From contig JBGAJM010000001.1 of assembly GCA_044224925.1 (NCBI GenBank), positions 186,001-250,000 of the forward strand: a stretch of DNA of 64,000 nucleotides, read 5' to 3'. Below, piece after piece: positions 18,022 to 26,853 of this stretch (its first letter is position 1; every line of letters starts with the position of its first letter). The notes under the pieces were generated by a model that did no database searches, was not told the origin of the DNA, and saw only the letters and a list, made by a program, of their open reading frames with translations. This DNA is from Kapaibacterium sp044224925 (GTDB taxonomy: Bacteria; Bacteroidota; Ignavibacteria; Kapaibacteriales; Kapaibacteriaceae). A program made the translations under genes and the position numbers.

Positions 18022-18029
18022 TAATTTTG
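18022..18029 (+). promoter_or_regulatory. Bacteroidota-type -7 element before the 97-residue gene
   Basis: TAATTTTG matches TAnnTTTG, 37 bases before the ATG at 18067, so this gene probably has its own promoter after the E1 beta stop. Confidence 0.45.
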
Positions 18030-18066
18030 ACAAAAAGCACGAAGCCCGACCATCATTTGGGGTTGT

Positions 18067-18360
18067 ATGTCACGCGTATTGTTCCGAGTCTCCTATAGCA
18101 TTCCAGACGGAAAGCGTCCAGAGTACCTGGCAGCCGTTCAAAAGCTGCGTCAGTACTATGCCGGAAACGGCGTGGAGTATTCCGTGTTCGAATCCAAGAG
18201 CAAGCACAACCACTTCCAAGAAGTGTATGTCTACCCATCTGTAGAGTCCTATGATCAGTCAGATGACCCATCGACGATCGCAGAGATCTCTACATCCATG
18301 GAGAAGATCTATGCCTTGGCGCAAGACGTCTCCTATGACGTTTCGAACGAGCTGGAATAA
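18067..18360 (+). CDS. Small uncharacterised protein, dimeric alpha-beta barrel-like
   Basis: A 97-residue acidic protein without signal or membrane segment. The strand-helix-strand pattern (VLFRVSYSIPDGKRPEYLAAVQKL, then VEYSVFESKSKHNHFQEVYVYPSVESYD) resembles dimeric alpha-beta barrel proteins such as antibiotic-monooxygenase-like domains, with no catalytic residues I can point to. It stands alone between a promoter-like element and a strong terminator, so it appears to be a one-gene transcript. Confidence 0.75.
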   Translation: MSRVLFRVSYSIPDGKRPEYLAAVQKLRQYYAGNGVEYSVFESKSKHNHFQEVYVYPSVESYDQSDDPSTIAEISTSMEKIYALAQDVSYDVSNELE

Positions 18361-18377
18361 TTCCACGAAGAGTCCTA

Positions 18378-18419
18378 CAACGGCAAAGGAGCGGGGAAGC
18401 CTGCTCCTTTTGTCGTTGA
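18378..18419 (+). terminator. Rho-independent terminator
   Basis: AAAGGAGC at 18385-18392 pairs with GCTCCTTT at 18403-18410, and the stem extends outward (CAACGGC against TGTCGTTG with one bulge and a wobble). A short T-run is embedded. It ends the 97-residue gene. Confidence 0.75.
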
Positions 18420-18426
18420 TATAGCG

Positions 18427-19539
18427 ATGCGGGTCTCTGAACTTGTTCGTCAAGGTCTCCTGCTACCTGTCCGGTGGTGGTTGAGGAGACGTACTCTCAC
18501 CCCTCCGATCGACCCGCACACGGTGCGAAGGATCCTCCTCCTGCGCTATGACGCCATCGGCGATATGATCGTCACCACACCGCTGATCGATGTCCTTTCC
18601 AAGCACATACCGCACGCCAAGATCGACGTGGTCGCCTCGCCGCGCAATGTGTCCATTGTGCGCAACGACCCGCGTATCAACGCTGTGTATGTGTACGACG
18701 GCACCATGCGTTCCATGCTTGCTGTCCGATCGCAATGTTCATCAACGGGGTACGATGTGGTGATCTCCCTCGTGATGAACAAGACCACGATCGCCGGCAT
18801 GGGAGCCGCCCTGTGGGGTGGACGCAAGGCCATTGCCGTGACGACGCTGCATACGGCGCGCGAGCATCTCTATTCCGCCTGGTTCAATGTGCAGATCGCA
18901 CTCGAGCGGAACGTGATGACGATGGCCGCCATGCAGATCGAACTCGTCAACAAGTTGTTCGGGTGGAAGATCGATCCGATGCAAGAGCGCATCTCGATCG
19001 CCATCTCCGAACAGCAGCACGCAGAAGCGCGTGCCCTCCAGACACGACCATCGTCGGCACTGCATATCATGCTCAACGTGAGTGCGGGGAATGCGTATCG
19101 ACAATGGTCGCGTGAGCGGAACATCGCCCTCATCGAAGGGCTGCAGGCGACGTTCGACGACGTGCACTGCACCATTGTGACGGATGCCACGCGAGCCACG
19201 ATGGCACATGAGATCGCAACGCACTTCTCGTCCGGTGTTTCCGTACTGCCGCCCTGCAACGACTTCTTGGTCGTGACAGCCGCTCTGGCCTCGGCCTCCG
19301 TGGTGATCACGCCCGACACATCGATCGTCCACGCTGCCGCCTCGGTCCAGCGTCCGGTGGTCGTGCTCTATTCCTTGAAGGCATCGTTCCTGCAAGAATG
19401 GATGCCCCATGGCGTGCCGTTCCGTGCAGTGATGACGGAAGGTCGCGTCGACCTGGAAACGATCGAACCGAACAGGGTGGTGGCGGCCGTGAAGGACCTT
19501 CTTGACTCGACAACGGAGGCCCATGCACGTCCTCTATGA
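18427..19539 (+). CDS. Glycosyltransferase family 9 (heptosyltransferase-like)
   Basis: A 370-residue GT-B enzyme. The first Rossmann domain opens with RRILLLRYDAIGDMIVTTPLIDVL, the GT9 signature with the DAIGD loop. The second domain ends in the donor-binding region ITPDTSIVHAAASVQRPVVVLYS, with the conserved D-T-S/G-x-x-H. Relatives add heptose or other sugars to lipopolysaccharide core. It is the first of three overlapping glycosyltransferase genes, so it probably belongs to cell-surface glycan synthesis; the sugar is unknown. Confidence 0.87.
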   Translation: MRVSELVRQGLLLPVRWWLRRRTLTPPIDPHTVRRILLLRYDAIGDMIVTTPLIDVLSKHIPHAKIDVVASPRNVSIVRNDPRINAVYVYDGTMRSMLAVRSQCSSTGYDVVISLVMNKTTIAGMGAALWGGRKAIAVTTLHTAREHLYSAWFNVQIALERNVMTMAAMQIELVNKLFGWKIDPMQERISIAISEQQHAEARALQTRPSSALHIMLNVSAGNAYRQWSRERNIALIEGLQATFDDVHCTIVTDATRATMAHEIATHFSSGVSVLPPCNDFLVVTAALASASVVITPDTSIVHAAASVQRPVVVLYSLKASFLQEWMPHGVPFRAVMTEGRVDLETIEPNRVVAAVKDLLDSTTEAHARPL

Positions 19540-20668
19540 TGCATCCACCGTGTTAGGTCACAGTGGTATCGAACGCTATTCACGAGAGCTCATCGCAGGG
19601 CTCTTGCGTCGATGTCCGGATATCGACCCCGTTTTGTTGTCGACATTCCGTCGCCGCGACGACGTGCAGGCATTGTTCAGCGGAACCCGCACTCCCGAGG
19701 TGATACCGGCGCTGCCGAACATGCTGATGCTGGGCGCGCAACTGCAATGGGTCACGCGCCTCATGAAGCGTCGCACCATCGCACGGTACAGCAAGCGCTA
19801 CGACCTTACGCATGTACTCTCGCCCGTGGAAGATCCTCGTGCTCTGTCGCGCTTTGTGGTGAGTGTGCACGATCTCTTTCCGTTGGACGCTTCATTGGAG
19901 TACGGCGGTTCGTTCCGTTCCGTGTTCTCGAGGTCGATCGGACAGTACATGTCGCATGCGCGGTTGATCTTGGTCCAGTCCGACTATGTGGCGAATTCCA
20001 TTCTCGAACGCTTTCCGACGGTGGCTTCGCGGATCCGACTCATCCCGAGTGCGGCGAGTCCGCGCTTCCGCGTCGAGGATGTTGATGCGACGATGCTCGC
20101 AGAGCTTGACGTGAACATGCAGCGTCGTCCGTTCGTCTTCGTCGGTCGCGTCGATGCACGCAAGAACATCCCTTCCATCCTTCGAGCCTTCTGCGCCTTG
20201 CCACACAACGTGCGACAAGAACATCCGCTGGTGCTCGTGCTATCGGGAACAACAGAGGACATCGAGGCGTTTCGACGGACGTATGACACCGACATCCGGC
20301 GTGCAGATGCGACCATCTTGCTTGCCATCTCAACGGCAGCGCTCGTGCAATTGCTGAACGCTGCCCACGCCATGGTCTTCCCCAGTATCGCCGAAGGGTT
20401 CGGACTTCCCGTCCTCGAGGCCATGCAGTGCGGATGTCCGGTGATCACCTCGGACCGATCGTCGATGCCGGAAGTGGCCGGAGATGCGGCGCTCCTTGTC
20501 GACCCGACATCGGTGGACGCCATCGCGGCGGCAATGCAGACCCTTGGAACAGACAACATGCTGCGCGAGCAGCTCGCTGCGTCGGGACTTCGACGCGCAC
20601 AAGAATTCACGTGGGATCGATCGGCAGAGTTAACAGCAATCGCGTACAGGGAGGCATGTGAAGGGTAG
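19523..20668 (+). CDS. Glycosyltransferase family 4
   Basis: A 381-residue GT-B retaining glycosyltransferase. MHVLYDASTVLGHSGIERYSREL is a typical N-terminal glycine loop. FVFVGRVDARKNIPSILRAF opens the donor domain, and FPSIAEGFGLPVLEAMQCGCPVITSD is the E-x7-E motif of GT4. The ATG at 19523 is used, giving a 17-base overlap with the preceding gene; an earlier frame extension adds residues not like the family. Probable role in surface polysaccharide assembly with its neighbours. Confidence 0.9.
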   Translation: MHVLYDASTVLGHSGIERYSRELIAGLLRRCPDIDPVLLSTFRRRDDVQALFSGTRTPEVIPALPNMLMLGAQLQWVTRLMKRRTIARYSKRYDLTHVLSPVEDPRALSRFVVSVHDLFPLDASLEYGGSFRSVFSRSIGQYMSHARLILVQSDYVANSILERFPTVASRIRLIPSAASPRFRVEDVDATMLAELDVNMQRRPFVFVGRVDARKNIPSILRAFCALPHNVRQEHPLVLVLSGTTEDIEAFRRTYDTDIRRADATILLAISTAALVQLLNAAHAMVFPSIAEGFGLPVLEAMQCGCPVITSDRSSMPEVAGDAALLVDPTSVDAIAAAMQTLGTDNMLREQLAASGLRRAQEFTWDRSAELTAIAYREACEG

Positions 20669-21770
20669 CAGGGATAAGGGATTGAAACGCATCGAGATCG
20701 GGATCCGACGTTGGGTGAATGCACGATTGCATCGGTCGCAAGAACCCGTGCGCATTGAGCGTCCTACGCAGACATTTTCATTGAACGATCGTCCACGGAT
20801 CCTGTTCTTGCGACAGGATCGGATCGGCGACGTGCTGGTCTCGATCCCGGTGATCAAGGCCATCCATGCCGCCTTGCCCCATGCAGAGATCGACATCCTG
20901 CTGGGCGAGAACAACATGGCCGTGCAGCATGCCTGCACGCCATTCGTGCGGAGCATTCTGACGTATCAGAAGTCGTTCGGGAAACTCATCGGCCTCATCC
21001 GCACCATCCGTGCGCGCAAGTACGATGTGGTGATCGACCTCATGGACAATGCCTCCACCACCTCGTCACTGCTCGTGAGCTGGAGTGGTGCGCGGTATGC
21101 GCTCGGCATCGACAAGGAGAACCGTTCGGTCTACACGCACGTTGTCCCGTTGCGATCGCGTGCCGATGTGCACATCGTGGAACGACTTTCCATGCTGCTG
21201 TTGCCGTTCGGCATCGACCCAACGCAGACACCGCTCGACCTTACGTATGACGTGAGCACGGAGGAGCGCAATGCGGCCATGGCCTTCATCGCGCCACCAT
21301 CAGAACATCAAGGACATCTCTACGTGGGCGTCAACATCAGCGGGAGCGATCTCTCGAGGATGTACGACCAGGCGAAGATGATCGAGGTGCTGCGCGTCAT
21401 CCATGACGAGTTCGAAGATGCACGCACGTTCATCTTCAGCTCGCCACAGCATGCGAAGATGCGCGATGAGATCGCGGCGGCTGTCGGTGCGGATGCTGTG
21501 CCAACGGCCACGTCCTTCCACGACTTCGCATGCCGGCTTTCCTGCATGGATGCCATCCTCACCGTCGACACGTCCGTCGTCCACCTTGCGGCCGCATGGA
21601 AGACCCCGAGCGTGGTCCTCTTCGTGCACGACGCGCCGCATCTGATGCCGTGGACGCCGTATGCATCGCCATGCTGGCCGGTCGAGACCACCACCACCTC
21701 TCTCAACAACATCCCGGCACACGAGGTGATCGAGGCCATGCGGTCAATGCTTCGTACATTTAATGCCTGA
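20658..21770 (+). CDS. Glycosyltransferase family 9 (heptosyltransferase-like)
   Basis: A second GT9 enzyme, 370 residues. The signature RILFLRQDRIGDVLVSIPVIKAI is near residue 47 and the donor motif is ILTVDTSVVHLAAAWKTPSVVLF. A basic N-terminal arm precedes the first Rossmann fold. The start is GTG at 20658 with GGGAGG upstream, overlapping the GT4 stop by 11 bases. It is only distantly like the GT9 at 18427, so the two likely add different residues. aspS follows two bases later. Confidence 0.87.
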   Translation: MKGSRDKGLKRIEIGIRRWVNARLHRSQEPVRIERPTQTFSLNDRPRILFLRQDRIGDVLVSIPVIKAIHAALPHAEIDILLGENNMAVQHACTPFVRSILTYQKSFGKLIGLIRTIRARKYDVVIDLMDNASTTSSLLVSWSGARYALGIDKENRSVYTHVVPLRSRADVHIVERLSMLLLPFGIDPTQTPLDLTYDVSTEERNAAMAFIAPPSEHQGHLYVGVNISGSDLSRMYDQAKMIEVLRVIHDEFEDARTFIFSSPQHAKMRDEIAAAVGADAVPTATSFHDFACRLSCMDAILTVDTSVVHLAAAWKTPSVVLFVHDAPHLMPWTPYASPCWPVETTTTSLNNIPAHEVIEAMRSMLRTFNA

Positions 21771-21772
21771 AC

Positions 21773-23554
21773 ATGAGCACCACTATGACCTTTGAACAAC
21801 GAACCCACACATGCGGCGAGCTTCGTCCGGAACACGATGGAGCCTCTGTCGTCATCAACGGCTGGATCAACGCCCGTCGTGATTTTGGCGGACTGATCTT
21901 CCTCGACATTCGCGATCGCTATGGCATCACGCAGGCCGTCATCCTTCCGGATGAACGCCCCGACGTGGCCGAGCGCGCCAAGGAACTGCGCAGCGAGTGG
22001 GTCCTCTGGATCCGCGGTACGGTGCGCATGCGTTCCAATCCGAATCCGAAGATCCCCACAGGTCTTGTCGAGATCCTCGTCGAAGACTTCGGCGTGATCA
22101 ACGAAGCCGTCCTCCCACCGTTCGAGATCGTCGACGATCTGCAAACGAATGAAGAGCTGCGCCTGAAGTATCGCTTCCTGGATCTCCGTCGCCCGGTGTT
22201 GCAGAAGAACTTCCTGATCCGCAATCAACTGTATCAGATCACGCATGCCTTCTTCGCCGAGAACAACTTCGTCGAGGTCGAGACGCCCGTGCTCACGAAG
22301 AGCACGCCCGAAGGCGCACGCGATTTTCTGGTGCCGAGTCGGAACAACAAGGGCCAGTTCTATGCACTGCCGCAATCGCCGCAGTTGTTCAAGCAACTGC
22401 TCATGGTGAGCGGCTTCGATCGCTACATGCAGATCGTGAAGTGTTTTCGTGATGAAGACCTTCGTGCCGACCGACAGCCGGAGTTCACGCAGATCGACGT
22501 GGAGATGTCGTTCATTCAACAGAGCGACATCCTCGATCTGACCGAACGATTCATCGCACGGGTATGGCGGGAGATCCTGGGCATGAACGTCGAGACGCCC
22601 TTCCGTCGCATGACGTTCGCAGAGGCCATGGAAACGTACGGGTCCGACAAGCCGGACATCCGCTACGACATGAAGATCGCCACCATCACGTCCGTTGCCG
22701 CCACGAGTGCATTCACGGTCTTCTCCGAGGCCGTTGCCGCCGGAGGTGTCTGTGCCGTGCTGAAGGCCGAGGGATGCGCATCGTTCTCGCGCAAGCAGAT
22801 CGACGAGCTCACCGAACACGCAAAGAAGTATGGTGCCAAGGGGCTGCCATGGCTGAAGGTGAATGGCGGCGAGGTGACAGGGTCGTTCCTCAAGGCCATC
22901 ACGGACGAAGAGCGTGCGGCCATCCTTACCGCAAGCGGTGCACAGGATGGAGACCTTCTGTTGTTTGCAGCGGGTGACTACGAGCGCAGTTACCTGATCC
23001 TCGGTGCCTTGCGTACCGAGATCGCCCGACGCACGGGAATTCTCGCATCGCTGCAAGGGACCTATTCCTTCCATTGGGTCACGGAGTTCCCGTTGCTCGA
23101 GTACTCCGAAGAGGAGTCGCGCTGGATCGCCCGACACCATCCGTTCACCGCACCATTGGTGGAAGATGTGCCGCTGTTGAGTTCCGATCCGCATGGTGCG
23201 CGCGCATTGGCGCACGACCTTGTGATCAACGGCTACGAGGCGGCCGGCGGTAGTGTTCGTATCCACAACATGAACGTGCAGCAGACGATGTTCGATCTCT
23301 TGGGCTTCACGCGTGAAGATGCCGAGGCGAAGTTCGGCTTCTTGCTCAATGCGCTCACGTATGGTGCACCACCGCATGGTGGGATCGCCTTTGGCTTCGA
23401 CCGTCTCGTGATGCTGTTGGCCGGTACGGACAATATTCGTGACGTGATCGCCTTCCCGAAGACGACGAGTGGTCTGTCGCTCATGGACGGATGCCCGACG
23501 CCGGTGGACGATCACCAATTGGTCGACCTTGGAATTCAAACGATCCGCTCGTAG
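21773..23554 (+). CDS. aspS: Aspartate--tRNA ligase
   Basis: A class II aminoacyl-tRNA synthetase of 593 residues, normal bacterial length. The N-terminal OB fold binds the anticodon (VVINGWINARRDFGGLIFLDIRDRYG). Motif 1 lies at FVEVETPVLTKSTPEGARDFLVPSR, motif 2 at CFRDEDLRADRQPEFTQIDVEMSF, a bacterial GAD insertion in the middle, and motif 3 at GGIAFGFDRLVMLLAG. Start ATG at 21773; an ATG four codons later is possible. The gene trails the glycosyltransferases closely. Confidence 0.97.
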   Translation: MSTTMTFEQRTHTCGELRPEHDGASVVINGWINARRDFGGLIFLDIRDRYGITQAVILPDERPDVAERAKELRSEWVLWIRGTVRMRSNPNPKIPTGLVEILVEDFGVINEAVLPPFEIVDDLQTNEELRLKYRFLDLRRPVLQKNFLIRNQLYQITHAFFAENNFVEVETPVLTKSTPEGARDFLVPSRNNKGQFYALPQSPQLFKQLLMVSGFDRYMQIVKCFRDEDLRADRQPEFTQIDVEMSFIQQSDILDLTERFIARVWREILGMNVETPFRRMTFAEAMETYGSDKPDIRYDMKIATITSVAATSAFTVFSEAVAAGGVCAVLKAEGCASFSRKQIDELTEHAKKYGAKGLPWLKVNGGEVTGSFLKAITDEERAAILTASGAQDGDLLLFAAGDYERSYLILGALRTEIARRTGILASLQGTYSFHWVTEFPLLEYSEEESRWIARHHPFTAPLVEDVPLLSSDPHGARALAHDLVINGYEAAGGSVRIHNMNVQQTMFDLLGFTREDAEAKFGFLLNALTYGAPPHGGIAFGFDRLVMLLAGTDNIRDVIAFPKTTSGLSLMDGCPTPVDDHQLVDLGIQTIRS

Positions 23555-23564
23555 GACTCACACG

Positions 23565-24461
23565 ATGGAACGCAGAACATTCTTGGCACTCCTTGCCACC
23601 CCGCTCCTTCTGCCGCTTGCAGAACCTTTGCTCGCGCAGAATGTGCGCTCGAGCAGAAAGCGGAACACGGATAAACAGGCCACCTCGCGCTACATCTTTT
23701 CGCAGGCCATGCGACAGGCACGTGCCGATGGATGGCATAAACTGTCCGTCGGCGAGGCCATGGGACAGATCGGTCTGCTCTTCGTCGGCACGCCCTACGT
23801 GGGCGGCACGCTTGAAGGGGAGGGCATGGAGCAATGCCGGATCGATCTCACCGGGTTGGACTGTGTGACGTTCTTCGAGAACACGCTCGATATGGCACGC
23901 ATCGTCAAGAAGAACAAGTACTCGTTCGAAGACCTGCAGAAAGAAGTGCTGTACACGCGGTATCGCGGAGGCGTGCTCACCGACTATACATCGCGTCTGC
24001 ACTACACGTCGGAGTGGATCTCTGACAACGTGGCGAAAGGCGTGGTGCAGGATATGACGCGCGAGCTTGGCGGGGTGATCTTCGTGAACACCGTGAACTT
24101 CATGAGCACGCATCCGCAATACTATGCGCCCCTCAAGCAGGACGAAGCGCTTCAGGCGAAGATCGGTGCCATTGAAGCGCGGATCAATGCGACCACGCGT
24201 TACTTCATCCCGAAGGATCGCATCGTGAACATCGAGTCGCAGTTGCAGACCGGCGATATCATTGCCATTGCCACGTCCAAAGAGGGACTGGATTATGCGC
24301 ACACCGGGATCATCTTCAAGGACGATGCCGGCGTTGCCCATCTCTTCCACGCCTCTTCACAAAAGAAGAAGGTGGTGATGGATGTGTCGGTGAGCGAATA
24401 CGTGAACAGTGTGAAGTCGCACACGGGCGTCACGGTCGTGCGTCCAACGAACGTGGCCTAG
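23565..24461 (+). CDS. DUF1460 (NlpC/P60-like) secreted cell-wall hydrolase
   Basis: A 298-residue protein with a signal peptide (MERRTFLALLATPLLLPLAEPLLA). The DUF1460 domain shows FVGTPYVGGTLE, the candidate catalytic Cys in TGLDCVTFFENTL, YTRYRGGVLTDYTSRLHY, and a candidate His in DYAHTGIIF. Characterised relatives cleave cell-wall peptides as amidases or endopeptidases; the exact bond is not predictable. Its TAG shares the palindrome CTAG with the stop of the convergent lipoprotein gene, overlapping it by four bases. Confidence 0.87.
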   Translation: MERRTFLALLATPLLLPLAEPLLAQNVRSSRKRNTDKQATSRYIFSQAMRQARADGWHKLSVGEAMGQIGLLFVGTPYVGGTLEGEGMEQCRIDLTGLDCVTFFENTLDMARIVKKNKYSFEDLQKEVLYTRYRGGVLTDYTSRLHYTSEWISDNVAKGVVQDMTRELGGVIFVNTVNFMSTHPQYYAPLKQDEALQAKIGAIEARINATTRYFIPKDRIVNIESQLQTGDIIAIATSKEGLDYAHTGIIFKDDAGVAHLFHASSQKKKVVMDVSVSEYVNSVKSHTGVTVVRPTNVA

Positions 24462-25267
24462 AACTTCACCACGATCTTCTCTCGTGTCTCGTACTTCAGT
24501 GTTCCCTTCGGAAGGGTCTTCAGCGCTCGTTGGAGGCCGGCCGGATCGCCGGGATGTTTGCCCTGCATCGATCGATACAGTTTCGGGTTCTTCCTCCACA
24601 CGTTCATGAGCTTGTCGAAGTCCACGTCCATGATCGTGATCGTGGAGCCCTTCACGAACTGTGCATTCGTTGAGACGAGTGGGGGATCCACAGACACCGT
24701 TAGGGCAACGCGCAGTCCCGACATGAATGTCTGCATCATGTCGATCGCCATCTTGATCTCTTCTTTTGACTGTGGCTTCGGGAGTTCAGCAGGCGCTGTA
24801 CCCGCGGGAGCCGGAGGGTTCGTGATCTCCAGCACACCGTTGGAATAGGAGAAATGCATGGGCTCCTCGACAGGCTGTTCCTGCTGGTCCTGCATGCCTG
24901 CCATGGCCTCTCCGCCGATCATCTTCATCGTCCGGTTCCGACCAAGGGTCAGATCGTTGATCGACGGGATGTTGTACTCCGTGACCCAACCGGTGGGATT
25001 CGCCTCGTTCACGATGGTGGTGCTTCGAACGGTCACGTTGGGACCAAGCTCTGCCGCATACTTCAAGGCCATACTGTCCAGCTTCTGTCGCAACAGGGCC
25101 AATGAATCAGCACTTGGCGGACCTGAGTCACGAATGGATTCCATCAGGTAGATGGAGTCTCGCAGAACGGCACTTCCATCACGTCGGACATGCACGTTCG
25201 TGAACGTTTTCAAGCAACCACTCATCAATGTGGCGAGCAAAACGAGAAGGCAGATCCGGATGATCAT
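24458..25267 (-). CDS. Uncharacterised lipoprotein
   Basis: A 269-residue predicted lipoprotein: the N-terminus MIIRICLLVLLATLMSGC has a lipobox with Cys 18. The mature part starts with a short beta hairpin (FTNVHVRRDGSAVLRDSIYL), then mixed helices, a Pro/Ala-rich stretch (NPPAPAGTAPAELP) and a basic C-terminus. I do not recognise a family. The ATG at 25267 is in an ATGA overlap with the CHAD gene upstream; a longer frame start lies inside that gene and is unlikely. It is last in the minus-strand run from smpB. Confidence 0.75.
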   Translation of the reverse strand: MIIRICLLVLLATLMSGCLKTFTNVHVRRDGSAVLRDSIYLMESIRDSGPPSADSLALLRQKLDSMALKYAAELGPNVTVRSTTIVNEANPTGWVTEYNIPSINDLTLGRNRTMKMIGGEAMAGMQDQQEQPVEEPMHFSYSNGVLEITNPPAPAGTAPAELPKPQSKEEIKMAIDMMQTFMSGLRVALTVSVDPPLVSTNAQFVKGSTITIMDVDFDKLMNVWRKNPKLYRSMQGKHPGDPAGLQRALKTLPKGTLKYETREKIVVKF

Positions 25268-26115
25268 GAGTGGTGCTCCGAAGGTGAGTGGTCGGACGTG
25301 ACCCAGAACTGAGACAGTGTTGGGAGTGCATCCATGAACGCGGCGAGCATCTTCGTCCGATGCGTCGAACAATGTTGAAGCAGCGATCGAACGTCGATGT
25401 TCGGATGCTTGCTTGCAAAGATCGTGATCCATTGCGTGAGAACGGCTATGTCTTGCACGTTGCCCATCTGTTGCTGGAAGGCATCCATGGATGCAGGGGA
25501 GGTGGCCGCAGGGTGGGCAACAAGTGGCCGTACGATCTCGACCATGTAGCGTAGGTGTTTGAAGGCCACCCGCAGTCGATGGATCGTGGCATCGTCGGTG
25601 GGGTCGACGTTCTGCATGTCCTGCATGGCCGCGGCATAGCGTTCGTCGATGGCATTGCGCAGATGCGAGCGGAGTCGCTGATCGTCAAGGTGCACCAACA
25701 GACCCGAGCGGACCACTGCCAGACGGCGCCGAGCGGCACCATCCTTCCATGCCTCCATCTTACCGCATGCCTTGGAACGCGCTGTCTTCTCTTGACGGCG
25801 CAATGCCTTGACAACAACCTCAACGTCGGCATCGGATGGATGAATGCTCGGGAGGAGCTGCTGCATCATCTGAAGATCTCGCGTGCTGCGGAGCATGCGA
25901 AGGTGGGCCTTGAAGCGGCGTCGGAGCGACGTGATGCGCAGTTGTGCATCCACGGCATGCAGTAGTTCGAGTATGGCAAGCATGCGTCGACAGGCCACGC
26001 GCAGATCGTGCACGTTCTTGGGCGTCAACGCATCGAGACAACGACGTCGGCACGTGAAGAATTTCTTCTCGCGGTCGTCGAATGCGCTCAGCAATACATC
26101 CTGAGCAAGCATCAC
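25264..26115 (-). CDS. CHAD domain protein
   Basis: A 283-residue alpha-helical protein of the CHAD family (conserved histidine alpha-helical domain). Two halves show the repeat: VHDLRVACRRMLAILELL in the first and IHRLRVAFKHLRYMVEIV in the second, each with the conserved His and Arg/Lys. CHAD proteins bind inorganic polyphosphate and often sit with polyphosphate or CYTH genes; none is in this window. It is coupled by ATGA to the lipoprotein gene and lies six bases after the lipoate ligase gene. Confidence 0.88.
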   Translation of the reverse strand: MMLAQDVLLSAFDDREKKFFTCRRRCLDALTPKNVHDLRVACRRMLAILELLHAVDAQLRITSLRRRFKAHLRMLRSTRDLQMMQQLLPSIHPSDADVEVVVKALRRQEKTARSKACGKMEAWKDGAARRRLAVVRSGLLVHLDDQRLRSHLRNAIDERYAAAMQDMQNVDPTDDATIHRLRVAFKHLRYMVEIVRPLVAHPAATSPASMDAFQQQMGNVQDIAVLTQWITIFASKHPNIDVRSLLQHCSTHRTKMLAAFMDALPTLSQFWVTSDHSPSEHHS

Positions 26116-26121
26116 GTGTTC

Positions 26122-26853
26122 CTACCGATGGAGGATCTTTGAAAGTCCCGACTCAGCAAGGCGAAAAATACGCTCTTGACACATCATGGCGTCGATCGTT
26201 CTGCCGGCAGCTTCCGACAATGTGGTGCTGTGCTCGTGCATGGATCGAGCAAGGGTCGCACGTTGTTCTGATGTTCCCACGATCACGTCGGCCAATTGCT
26301 CATGGCCAGGGCCGCAGAGAATGCTGCCATGTTGCAGCACAATGCCATCGATCACGCGTTGCGCACTGCCGACGACCTTCCGGTCCTGCACCAGGATCTC
26401 GGTGCGCGCACTGCTCGTGAAGCACGATACGGCAGATGCCCCCGCTGTGGCATAGTGATGCTGCAGGTCCGATGGTGAACGTTCAAAGGAAAGGACAGGG
26501 ACAAGGTCCTGTAAGGCGGCAAGGAGTAGTTCGTGCGTGCGTTGATACACGTCCGACGCCGTGCGCGTGTCCGTGAGCGGAACCACGATGCAGTAGGTGA
26601 GTTCGTTGGCGTGGAGGACGGCACGCCCGCCCGTTGGTCGATGGACAAGGTCCCATCCGCGTTGAGAAAGCGCATCATGGTCGATGGACTCGGCTCGTTG
26701 ATGTTTGCCGAGCGAGACGCACCAAGGACTCCACGTGTAGGTACGTAGGGCGATGTCATACGTACCGGAACGCACATCATGCAGGAGTTCGAGATCTCGC
26801 GCCATGTTGGCCGAGCCCGTCAGATCGTGACCGTGTTCCAGGAGCACGTTCAT
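26122..26853 (-). CDS. Lipoate--protein ligase A family protein
   Basis: A 243-residue member of the biotin/lipoate A/B ligase fold. The conserved core is WDLVHRPTGGRAVLHANELTYC, preceded by the strand SPWCVSLGKHQ and followed by a lysine loop (DRKVVGSAQRVIDGIVLQHGSIL) with the likely catalytic Lys. It transfers lipoate or octanoate to E2 or GcvH proteins, which links it to the 2-oxoacid dehydrogenases in the window. Scavenging ligase and octanoyltransferase cannot be told apart here. Joined to tyrS by a TGATG stop/start. Confidence 0.85.
   Translation of the reverse strand: MNVLLEHGHDLTGSANMARDLELLHDVRSGTYDIALRTYTWSPWCVSLGKHQRAESIDHDALSQRGWDLVHRPTGGRAVLHANELTYCIVVPLTDTRTASDVYQRTHELLLAALQDLVPVLSFERSPSDLQHHYATAGASAVSCFTSSARTEILVQDRKVVGSAQRVIDGIVLQHGSILCGPGHEQLADVIVGTSEQRATLARSMHEHSTTLSEAAGRTIDAMMCQERIFRLAESGLSKILHR

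Noticed and set aside
21320..23539. 739-residue minus-strand frame opposite aspS and a GT9 gene
   Set aside because: His- and Arg-rich mirror of well-supported plus-strand genes; no domain or start signal.
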